DNA of 64,000 nt from Combretum micranthum (taxonomy: Eukaryota; Streptophyta; Magnoliopsida; Myrtales; Combretaceae). The position numbers were made by a program, and so were the translations under genes. Location: contig JAMXBD010000398.1 in assembly GCA_024138025.1 (NCBI GenBank), positions 868,001 to 932,000 of the forward strand, written 5' to 3'. The notes below the pieces were generated by a model that saw nothing but the letters and a program-made list of their open reading frames with translations, was not told the DNA's origin and made no database searches. This document shows positions 1 to 10,559 of the stretch, one piece after another (positions within the stretch are counted from its first letter, which is position 1; each line of letters opens with the position of its first letter).

Positions 1-1478
1 ATTCCATGCAAGATGAACTAAATCAATTTCAAAGAAATAATATATGGAATCTTGTGCCTAAACCTAAAGGAAAATCAATAATTTGAACTAAATGAGTTTT
101 CAAGAACAAATTAGATGAAGATGGTAAAATAGTTAGAAATAAAGCAAGATTAGTGGCTAAAGGATATTCACAAGAAGAAGGAATAGACTTTGATGAAACA
201 TATGCACCTATAGCTAGATTAGAAGCAATTCATTTAATGCTTGCATATGCATATTTCAAAAATTTCAACGTTTTTCAAATGGATGTAAAAAGTGCATTTT
301 AAAATGTTTTATAAAAGAGGAAGTTTTTATAGAACAACCCCTGGGTTTGAAGAACTTTTTAAACCCGATTACGTTTACAAATTAAATAAAGCTTTATATG
401 GTTTAAAACAAGCCCCAAGGGCATGGTATGAAAGATTAAGTATGTTTTTAATTTCAAAAGGTTTTCAAAGAGGAACTGTTGATACAATCTTATTTTTAAA
501 ATCATATGATAAGGTATCTTATTATTCAAATATATGTGGATTATATTATATTTGGATCTACTAATGAAATATATTGTCAAGAGTTTGCAAACAGTATGCA
601 GGAAGAATTTGAAATGTCAATGATGGGTGAGTTGACCTTCTTTCTTGTACTACAAATTAAACAAACAAAAGAAGGAATCTTCATACATAAAGAAAAGTAT
701 ACAAAACAAATTCTAAAGAAATTAGAATATGAAGGATGCAAAGGAGCTGTAACTCCCATGAGTACTTCAACAAGGTTAGATTCTGACTTAAATGGGAAAA
801 AGGTGAATAAAAAGTTATATAGAAGTCTCATTGGTTTTTTATTATATTTAATTGCATCCAGACCTGATATTCTCTTTAGTGTATATTTGTGTGCTAGATT
901 TCAAAGTGCACCAATAGAAACACATCTGACAGCTATTGAAAAAATTTTCAAGTACTTGATAAATATTTCAAAATTAGGCATTTGGTACCCTAAAAAATCA
1001 AAATTTTGATTTATTAGGATTCTCTGGTGCAGATTATGCTAGTTGCAAAATTGATAGAAAAAGCACATATAGTACTTGTCAATTTTTAGGTGACAAATTA
1101 GTTTCTTAGTTTTCTAAGAAACAAAATTCCATCGCCTTATCTACAACAGAAGTAGAATATGTTTCTATTGGAAATTGTTGTGCTCAAATGCTATGGATTA
1201 AACTACAATTACAGGATTATGGTTTATTATATAAAAATATACCAATTAAATGTAATAATACAAGTGCAATTAATCTGACAAAAAATCCAGTGCATCATTC
1301 TAGATCTAAACATATTGAAATTCGACATCATTTTATTCGAGATCATGTAGCTAATGGTAATATTGTTGTTGAGTTTGTGCCTTCTGATATGCAATTTGCA
1401 GACATATTTACAAAACCACTTGAAAAATTAAATTTTGAATGTATAAGAAATGAAATTGGAATTTGTTATCCTTTTTGA
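1..1478 (+). pseudogene. copia pol remnant: reverse transcriptase and RNase H
   Basis: Three-frame reading gives the copia RT core ([14 protein letters not shown] near 140-183; ALYGLKQAPRAWYERLS near 391-440), the MMGELTFFL region near 618-645, then RNase H with the typical copia end (SRSKHIEIRHHF, DIFTKPL near 1400-1425). The coding frame changes near 305 and again near 500, and stops interrupt it near 85-105, 1007 and 1108. The catalytic box at 533-544 reads YVDY where the family has YVDD, so the second metal-binding aspartate is lost. The piece continues leftwards beyond the window. It normally encodes the enzyme that copies element RNA into DNA in cytoplasmic particles; this copy cannot be active. 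Confidence 0.9.
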
Positions 1479-1675
1479 AAAAGGACATTTTGGAAATTGT
1501 GATATTCAAATCCCATTTATGTTACATTAAGAGTAGCTTCCCTATTTAAAAAAATAAAAAATAATCATAAGATATCTTTCGAGAAAATATTTTTTTACCG
1601 TCATATTAAAACTACTTCAAATCTTTATTTTTATCCTCTTTCACTCAAAATTCTTTCCACATTCCTTTTGCAAAA

Positions 1676-3350
1676 ATGGCGCCCAAGAAATCCGAGAGAA
1701 TCAAGCAGAAAAATTTCAAAACCAAACCTTCAGATAAACCGCTTGTAATCCATGATGACCCATCTGATTCAGAGAAAACTCCATTTCGATCACCATCTCC
1801 CTTAAAGTCACGAGAAATTTGCTCCAAGATGGCTTACGAGTCGAGTCAAGTCAAAGTTCGAAGAAACCTAAACAAATTCCTTCAGAAACTACATCAGAAC
1901 CTATGATGGAGGAAAACCCCAATGTAATACCTTCAGAAACGGACTTGAAATCTTCAAAGCAGTCACCAATGAAAGGAAAGAAATCATCTTTGTCCAAAAA
2001 GGGAAATGAAAAAGTAGAAACAGGACAAAGTACTACTACGGGTTTCAAGAAAAAGTTCAAAAGTTATGAATCCAATCCTACAAAACTTTCTATGGCAAAG
2101 TCAGTAAGACGAAAGAAAACAGAGGTGTGTGCATGTAGCTTTATCGATTTCAATTGCTTTACAAGTAATGGTTTTTACTTGACTGAGTTGTTAGAATCGA
2201 TAGGATGTGTATCTTTATGTTCTCTGCAAATTTTGGTATATGGAGAATGTGTAAAGGAGTTTTATCAAAACTTGAATATCTCAAAAGAAAATGTGTTGGT
2301 TTCTAAAATGTGTAGACAAAAGATAGCTATCTCTCGAGAAGATGTGATTAAATGTTTCGGAATGATGGATGTTAATGATGATGTGGAGATAGTTAATTTG
2401 TCTATGAATGAATTGTTTGCTGCCGTGAATGGAGGTTTAGAAATGGATTATGGCAAAGAAGCCATGATAAAGGACTTTGAATTATTTCCAAGGATTTTGC
2501 ACAAAATCATTATAGAGTGCATTTGTCCATGGAAAGGAAGTTCAACTTCTATGTCCATTGATCATGCGCAAATTATTTTTGCCATGATAAAAAAGAAGAA
2601 GCTTGATATTGCCTCTAGCGTAATTGATCAAATTTGGAAGAATCAAGAAAGTTTGATTTTGGAATTGTCTTGATGAAGATATTCGAGTTTAAAAAAGTTA
2701 AGCTTCCATCAAGTTCTTTTGAACCCATCAAGTTGAAACGAATTGGAAAAGAAGTGTTCCATCATATGTCAATCTATGTGAAAGATTGTTTGTGGTATGC
2801 TAATGATGGATCATGTTATATTGATGAGAAACATAGGCTTAACGAAATTCCTTTCGAATCCTCAATACCAATTGTTCAAGTGTTAGAGGAACATCCAAAG
2901 GCTGGTGTGGATGTTGATGTAGGAAAATCAAAGAAACCAAAAATAGATGAAAGTGGAAGTTCTTCATTGTTTGACACTAAGTCTCTGAACCTTGATGAAC
3001 TTAAAAATATGATTCAAGAATCCATCAAGAGTGAGTTGAAAGATCTTATCCATAATACTATGAATGACGAGCTCAGAGCCTTTCAAGGAATGGAACAAAA
3101 GAATACCCTTAATTTGATCAAACAAGTCAGAGATGATTCCAAGAAACTCCTCACTGATTTCAAAAGTTATAGAATTCTTTATGATGAATTTAGTGACAAT
3201 ATCAAAAGGGATCTTGATCATAGTGTCACAAATTTTAATCACTTGGTAGATCAATTGAGGAAAGTTGGAGAATCTGTCACATCACGATTTATTAATCTTG
3301 ATTCAAAGATAGATCAAAATATCAAGGCTGGAAAGAATGTTCAAGGATAA
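1676..3350 (+). pseudogene. env-like / plant transposon-domain ORF downstream of copia pol
   Basis: The reading starts with MAPKKSERIKQK at 1676, a lysine-rich N-terminus, and continues through two frame changes (near 1845 and 2650) to a stop at 3350, about 555 codons in all. The first part is Ser/Lys/Pro rich and probably disordered. The middle part (about 2110-2660) has the feel of the 'putative plant transposon protein' domain seen in many plant retroelement proteins (VYGECVKEFYQNL, then ISREDVIKCFG). The last part (about 2960-3340) is rich in charged heptads and looks coiled-coil. Position between RNase H and the polypurine tract is that of the env-like ORF of SIRE elements. I see no convincing signal peptide or membrane span, so 'env-like' refers to position only. 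Function unknown; broken here. Confidence 0.7.
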
Positions 3351-3780
3351 ATTCAACTGTTTCTTAAAGCTCATTTTCTGGAGTATGTTTGAAAGGGAGC
3401 TCATGTCATAGACTTGGAATCCTTACCCGAGAAGCCTTCAGTCCCCTCAACCTCTCCTTAAAAATCAAGAAAAAATTAATTTGTTTTGTATTTTAAATAA
3501 CTTTTTGTTTTATCAAACTCTTTATCTTTAAATACTTTCTGTTTTTGTTTTATATAAATGTTTTCAATTTTCTTATGCAAAAATTCAGGGGGAGTTTACT
3601 TCTTGATGATAACAAAAAGCGAGAGAAAGTTTAATGAAAAATGCTGATAATATTTTTGTATGATGTATGTATGCTGATATGAATATTATGTGCTGCTACT
3701 GCTATTGCTACGTATGTATGATGATGATAATTCTTCTAATAATAATTTTTTTAAAGAGATAGAGATGTTTTGTTATATCA
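3351..3780 (+). other. non-coding spacer between env-like ORF and 3' LTR
   Basis: Stops in all frames. It carries an upstream purine-rich stretch (AGGGGGAG near 3587) about 200 bp before the true polypurine tract, and short ATG/GAT-rich repeats around 3655-3730. Internal non-coding sequence before the LTR is usual for SIRE-type elements. Confidence 0.6.
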
Positions 3781-3793
3781 AAAAGGGGGAGAA
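3781..3793 (+). other. polypurine tract of copia element
   Basis: AAAAGGGGGAGAA ends directly against the TG that opens the 3' LTR at 3794. This is the plus-strand primer position of LTR retrotransposons. Confidence 0.85.
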
Positions 3794-5341
3794 TGTTAAG
3801 TTCTCTAATAATGTTTTTATGATTACAAAAGAATGATTAATTGTTTCTAATTTTATTTGTTAAGTATGATTGAATAGAAGCTTATTCAGAACCTTTGATA
3901 GTTGTATAAATGAGTTTTTACAAAGTCAGAAGTTATTTCAGAAGTTTCATTTAAGCTTTGGTATCTAAAGAAAATCTTTCAGAAGCAATTTAAGAACTTT
4001 CAGCGATGGAAAAATAAGTCTATCAGAAGCATTTTCAGAATTTACGTAAGTAGACATATATGCTTAACAAGCTAGTCAGAGGCAATTTCAGAACCTTAAG
4101 GATTGACATGAATTTTTCAAGACCCAGCTCCCCTTATCAAGTATATGTGGGTAATATGCTTGATGTGTTTCACTTAAGTTAGATTTTATATCATGGGGAT
4201 CCTTTCATATCAAGTTTTATATAAAGATTATATTGAAAATTATTTTGATGTCTTCAAATATATTTTATCATGACGCATGGATAATTCCTAAAGCTCTTAT
4301 AAATCACGAATGTGATAAGATATGGATAATAAAGGTTGTTTCGATAAGAAGATATGATTGTTACAAGATAAGATTAAAAGATAATGCTTGTTTGAAGATA
4401 AGATTTATTATGATATCAACTTATCCATATTTTTTCAATATCACAAGAGATATCAGCAAAAATCTTGAGGATTATCCAAAAGAAGAAAAAAAGAGAAGAT
4501 CATGGTGATTTATTGAAGAAGATAAAGTTGTCATTTCAAGTACATCTTGTTCAAATCATAAAGAGAAAATCACGGTAACTTCCAGATCAGTTCAAGGAAA
4601 TATTTACAGCAAGAATCAAGGACGTTATCTCAACAAAGCTTATCCAATTCATGACAGACGAAAAGAAGCAGCTAGATGGTTTTCAAATTTTAAAATACAG
4701 ATAAAGAAGAACAGATTTGCACCCGAGATAACTGAGACATGGTATCAATTCTTCAAACCGATATTGATCGTTGAAGAATAAAGTCATAAATATCAAAGAA
4801 AACAGAAAGAAATATAGAATCTTTACAAGCTTAACACGCAGCAAGAAATATTCATCCTTTTCATATATCAATCTCCTACATGCGTTTATTAATTCGAAAT
4901 TATGCAAATAATCTTCGTTGTTTTAGTCTTCGATTTTTATTTGCAATAGAAGGAACTTGTTGTTGCCTTCTTAGCTTGGTGGCTCAGTTACAAGTTTAGA
5001 CTCTGTAGATCGATTGAAACTAGAGGATAGCTGTGAGAATCGAGCAAAGAGAATTGTACAAGCTTGTAATTTGTTTTTATTAGATATAGTGGAACAAAAC
5101 CTGTAGGATAACGGGGTCCCCGGCGTGGAGCTGGAAGAGTGGACTGACGCACAATGCAGAACTATTATAAATAGCTGCCTGATATTCTTTTTCCCTCATC
5201 TTTTATTTTTCAGTAATTCATTATCAGCATTATTTAATTGAAATATTGTTCTCATGTTTAAAACTTAAAAGGGAAATTTCAAAAGGCAAAATTTTTATAT
5301 GATCAATTCAACCCCCCTTCTTGATTATTTTGGGACCAACA
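3794..5341 (+). repeat. 3' LTR of copia element (1548 bp)
   Basis: Opens TGTTAAGTTC after the polypurine tract and closes GGGACCAACA; the switch to family A sequence right after position 5341 fixes the right end. A TATAAATAG box lies near 5166-5174, about 170 bp before the 3' end. Short runs related to TTTCAGAAGC/TTTCAGAACC recur between about 3890 and 4105, suggesting a small diverged tandem array in U3. The 5' partner LTR is outside the window, so age cannot be estimated. Confidence 0.85.
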
Positions 5342-6528
5342 GACTTGAAATTATCTAGTCTCCTTCGAACTTGAATATGGACAAATGCAAGACTATAAAT
5401 TGACTAATATTATAAAAGCATAAAATAAATAAGTACATGAAATAAATAAAGTTAGGTTAATGAGCATTAGGATCTAAAGAATATACATACATAAACACTT
5501 AGTTTATGATACAATAACAATAGGGACATAACATGAATATGATTATGATAGTAAAACATTGTATGTTATCTTGCATATTTCCATTCCTAGCATGAAGCAT
5601 CATTGCAATTTATTTTGGAAATTATCTAAAGACACACATAGATGAACTTATAATAATATATGAGAGGAGTTTAAGATGATTATCTAAAGAAAAAAAATGA
5701 AAAATGTATGAGCTATATATAGTGAGGAGATGTCATGAGAGAGAAAGGGTGAGGGAGAGTGTTTGGGAGAAAATTTTGAGAGGAAAATTTGGTAGAATTT
5801 TGTTATGATGAAGGAAAAGTATAAAAGAAGCAAAGGAGTGAGGTGGTATTTATAGAGAAAAGTGGAAGAAATTAAAGAAGGAAAAGAAAATTGAAAAAGA
5901 AAATAAATTAACGGAGAGGAGGGTGGCCGACTCTCTTTTGAGAGAGAGAGCAAGAGAGAGATAGAGTAAAAAGTAAGTTAAGTAAGGTATAGTAAAAAGA
6001 TGTATTAGTAAAGTAATGTAAGAATAGATATGTAAGAATGTAAGTGATAGGTGTAAGAATAAGTAGAGTAAAGTGAATAGTAATGAATAGTACACAAAAT
6101 AAATAAATTATCGGTAGAGATAAAAATACACGTAGAAAAGCTATATCTAACGCTTTTATGACTTAATAAAATTATATATAATATTTTATTAAGATATTAA
6201 TATATTTCTAGTATAATTTTTTTGTTGAAATATTTTGCCTCATTTTGCGTGTTGGAGAGTTTGATATAGAAACTAATCTCGTAAAGGTTCGAAACGATCG
6301 AAGTTTTGTCGAATCTGATAGTTTTAGGTTATATACCATATATTCGATTCATAATTTAAGTTTATCCTATTTTTCTAATTTATTCGATATTTTAAGGTTT
6401 TAGAAATTGTCTGATCGAGTCTAGGATTTCTAGGGTTTAATGTTGACTCAATTTGACTTTAGGGTTTTGGTTTTGATCTTGGCTCTAAGACTTATTTATA
6501 AAACAACCATAAAATCTAGAGATTTATA
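5342..6528 (-). mobile_element. family A LTR fragment, reverse orientation
   Basis: Read on the minus strand this is the 5' part of a family A unit, ending near 6528 with a decayed version of the TGTAAACCCC terminus. Its left part matches 32122-32250 (for example the CTAGTCTNCTTC and GACTTGA motifs). A TATAAATA box on the minus strand lies at 5847-5854, followed by the long pyrimidine-rich leader. The remainder of the unit lies left of the copia insertion, outside the window. Confidence 0.75.
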
Positions 6529-7662
6529 ATTATAGTCTCACACCCCTAATATTTCAACTTAAATGAGACGTGCTTATATATAAATAAATGCACATCCTTG
6601 ATAATTTTATGTGAAGATTGGTTAAAGACTATAATCTTCTTAGACCCATTTTTCATTGTAAGTTTTAATTTTTAATTTCTATAAAAAGTTTTTGTTTTCA
6701 AATTTATTTGTTAAAAAAAAGAAAGAAAGAAAGATTGGATAGGTTCTATACTAGACATGGCTTAGACCTAGTGAGTCCATAGTTCAGGACCTACCCCACT
6801 CTAGATTGAGGTGATTTCCAATCCTAAAATTTAAGCCCCGACCCAATAGGTCTGGCTAAGTCTTGACCCGATGCGGCCCATGAAGAAGTTTACGTATAAG
6901 TATCGGATGGACAAGGGGAAGAACACTCTCAAGTATCTCACATCACATTAGTCCTAAATGGCACATTAGAGCTTGGTTGTGTAATCTTAAAAATTTTCAG
7001 AACTTAATTTATTCGAATTAGTAGTTAATTAGTGAAAATCAAGAAATTAAGGTCCCAAGACTTCTACTCTATTTCCTTTTCCTAGAAAAGAAATTAATAA
7101 AAATATAGGATACCATTTAAACTTTTAACAGAAAATGGATGTCTAAATTTAAATTCTCAAATCTATTCCATTAAGATGGCACAAAGTACAGTCATTGGTT
7201 AATATTATAAAAAAAATAATTTAAATGATTTAAATAATATTAATTGCTAATTTATAAATTTGGAATATTATAAAACCATATAAAATATAATGGATGCATA
7301 TCCCCTCAGTGAGCCGTATAGCGAAGTAACCGACGAGATTTTGACGTTTTATACAGAATTCTCACTCCAACTGTATACGACGAAACATGAACCTCCTTTT
7401 CTTCAAGCAAATGAATAGTTTAGAAGATAAACTAAAGAATAACAGTTTCTAAAATTGAAAGAGACTCCTAGCTAACTTAATATCTTAAACCAAGCAGTGG
7501 GATTTGGTTTACGTTCGCGAATTAGTCACATTTATTCCTGATGATTACTTAACTACAATTATGCTATGTGACAAAAATGTAAAATAGTCTTAGTGGAGAA
7601 ATTAATGTAATCGGCGAACCTTATTTAAAATATTTCTTTGGGACATCTCATTGTCCTTGTCG

Positions 7663-7689
7663 GGTACCGTGTACCGTGTACCGTGTACG
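7663..7689. repeat. short heptamer tandem repeat
   Basis: The unit GTACCGT is repeated three times and followed by GTACG. It is unusually GC-rich for the surrounding DNA. Confidence 0.8.
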
Positions 7690-8496
7690 TTGGTTTAGTG
7701 GAAAGTGACGGAAAAAAAAGGAATGGGCTGTGATGGAGGCCCCCGTTAGCTGTTAATCGAACTTTTTCTGAATCATTGAGGTGCTTTCTGGCAATTAACT
7801 TGGCATGTATAATCTTGTATGGAAATAATCATGTGAGATATGGTACGTGGAAAGGGATCCGAAATGAAGCTTTGATTCTTAATTTCATTTTCATTCATAT
7901 GTTAGCATTTCTAAAAATTGGAATTGTGATTGTTGCTTTTAATAGAAATCTGACTTTCAGCTTTTCTGAGTAGGCAGAATCGTAATTTCTTTCTGTTCTT
8001 ATTAATATTGATTATTAATTTTTTTATCCAACCACATATTTATTATTTATATTCATTATTTATAAATTGACATTTTATTCCATTTCATTCATAGGATATG
8101 CTCAAACATAGGAATGAATTTCTTGTTTCATCCTATTCCAGAAGAATATTGTGTACCAAAATTAAAAGATGTTAAAATATATTAGGAGAGATCTCTATGA
8201 TGTTGAAGGAAATAGACTTCTTGAAAAAAAAAAAGAGAGAAATAAAGATCAACTAGGCTTTTACACGTATATGTAGAAGCAAAAGCAGCAAGATGGGTTT
8301 CTAAACTTATTTTAAGCTCACTTATCCAACCATTATCTCTTTTGCCAATTTTGCCTAAATCATGCAATTATAACAATGATTATAAAGAGGTTAGGAAGGA
8401 GAAGATTATACCGCTATATAATGTGAGTTTGGCTCACCTCCTACTTTCTATGATCCACAAATTGCATCAATCAAGAAGGACTTCACGTATTTCATT

Positions 8497-8640
8497 CATT
8501 ACAAAACAATTGCCTCACAAAGAGGACTTCATAATTGCCTACCACAAGTAAGACTTCACACTGCCTCAAAAAGAGGACTTCACTCAATGCCTCAACCCAA
8601 GAGGATTTCATCTATTACCTCAAACAAGAAAGGACTTTAC
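8497..8640. repeat. imperfect tandem repeat of about 30 bp
   Basis: The motif GCCTCA-(A/C)-AAGAGGACTTCA recurs about four to five times with variable A/C-rich spacers (near 8511, 8538, 8563, 8588, 8618). The open frames over it are low-complexity readings, not genes. Confidence 0.65.
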
Positions 8641-10559
8641 TAAGACACTCACAAACAAAATATGTGAATAGTATCTTACATTATTTGCTAACTATACTCG
8701 CTATGGCACTATACACTCATCAAGGAAAAATATAAAACAAGAGCGTATTTTCACATAATCTCTACAAAATAAGCTCAACTCTCTTACATAAAAACACTCC
8801 AAATACTCTAATTATAAGCTCTCAACTTAAGCTAGCCGTTGCCCATCAAAATAGTCTCAATGGTCAGATTAGAAAGCCTGTAATGACTATTTTTTTATTG
8901 TGCCGACAAGTCGGTCCAAGTCTGTACCAGCTAACTAATCCAAGTCGAGCCCTCGACCTTCTCCTTTGATTGAGGTGATTCAAAATGCTATGGAAAGCTG
9001 AGAGTAAGCTCTACAACTTTTATGTTTTGAGCTTTGAGACATTCGAAAAGCATCAAGGCTTAAAAAATGCTTGAAGCCACCTACAACAACAAGCACAAAA
9101 CAAAAACACAACCATAATAAAGCTCAACATATTACAAACAAGCTTTTGCTAATTAAACATAACTTAACTAAGTTGTGGAGTATTTGCATAATATATTTTC
9201 TCATCAAAACAAGATTGCAACCAACCTTTGTTCATCAAGACTCTCTATTGTTTCACATCTATTTAAAAAAAATATATACATAAACCATATCATTTGGCTA
9301 TACTTTTATATTTAATTATCTTTTAACAATCCCACTAGTCACATTATCTTACTTTAATCACATCTTAATCACATCCATTATCCATTAGTATCTCCCTTCA
9401 ATTACATATTACAATTAAGTTATTTGATTTTACACTTAGCCATAGTTTATTCATATAGATCAACCCTTTGAGTTGGTAGCAAGGTTTAGGAAATCATAAG
9501 CATTTAGTGAAAATGTATCAAGGAGATTTGATTTAGTAGATTCAAATTAGGAATCCAATAATTAGTCTATTTGCTCTTGACATTTCTCAATTGCACAAAT
9601 AAAAGATTAATTTATGGGTCTGGGATATAAGAAACTTAAAAAAGGGTCATCTGCATTTAAGTTCAACCAGAGAAGTTAATATATTAAAACATAGAGATTT
9701 CACATTAGTCTATCATTAGAGCAATCCAATAGATATCATGAAACTATCTTATCCATTGATTTTTGGGGTCATTTGATATTTGAGAGCAAGCGCTAACATC
9801 TAAATATTGATATTTTTCCCCCTCTTCCTTTGAAATATGTGAAACTTAGAGCATCGCTATAATCTTACTCTAAAAGATCAAAGATTGTTACATGTATTTG
9901 AAAGTTGTTGGAAATAGTATAATTGTTTTTTCCTTCAATACCTCTTTCTAATCACATCCCTCTATAAGGTGTGAGGTCATGCAATATACACATGACCAAC
10001 ATCACATGTACACATCTTAACATCTTCTATTATACTCTTTTATCTCACTAAATTATTTTCCATCTATTTATTTTGCATGTGTCATGGATGTGTATCTTGC
10101 TAGTGTGTATATGAAATAAAACATTATAAAATCCAATTTATCTTAATTTATGCATGACTCAATATATAGAGTTTCTTTTATAATATGTGTAGCGTAGTGG
10201 ATCCAATCACAATGCTTATGTACGTGCAACATGCGTCTTGCACTACACGTGACTTTAGAGGAGTGATGTGGAAGCATACACAAGGAATACGGAGGAGGAG
10301 AAGACAATATTAAGAAGCTTGAATACACTAGTAATAGGTAGAGGAACTATATAACATCAACCCTACTATTATATAGAAGAGATTGTGTGTTCTTCGCTTT
10401 GAGCTCTATTTAATCACTTGTGAGAGTACTTGCAAGTGCAACAATGCTTCTATTAGCTTCTAGATCTACCAAACAAGAAGAAATTTTGGGAATTTATATA
10501 GCTTAGCTCTTAATGATGTCTGTTAGAATATATTAACTATTAACAAGCAACATGAGTCC

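Larger units (their letters stand above)
1..5341 (+). mobile_element. 3' half of a degenerate Ty1/copia (SIRE-like) retrotransposon
   Basis: The parts appear in retrotransposon order on the plus strand: the C-terminal part of pol (reverse transcriptase, RNase H), an additional open reading frame, a polypurine tract, and a long terminal repeat starting TGTTAAG and ending ACCAACA. A large extra ORF between pol and the 3' LTR, together with long LTRs, is the known layout of the SIRE/Maximus lineage, so I place it there. The 5' half lies outside the window. The element is inserted in a reverse family A LTR: sequence right after 5341 (GACTTGAAAT) matches the uninterrupted family A copy near 32122. 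GACTT (5342-5346) is the likely target duplication, but its left partner is not visible. Many stops and frameshifts make it non-autonomous now. Confidence 0.85.
6529..10554. other. non-coding, AT-rich intergenic DNA with decayed repeats
   Basis: No coding region longer than about 70 codons, and none resembling a known protein. About 6541-6660 shows loose similarity to 16325-16450 (ACCCTAATATT, then ATATAAATGCA, then a shared tail), so an old dispersed repeat is probably present in both places. A pure 7-bp tandem lies at 7663-7689 and a roughly 30-bp imperfect tandem at 8497-8640. I see nothing else that I can name. Confidence 0.5.

Noticed and set aside
5684..6095. Two overlapping minus-strand open frames rich in Ser/Leu/Phe
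   Set aside because: They are readings of the GA-rich (CT-rich on the minus strand) family A leader; no start context, no conservation of frame among copies.
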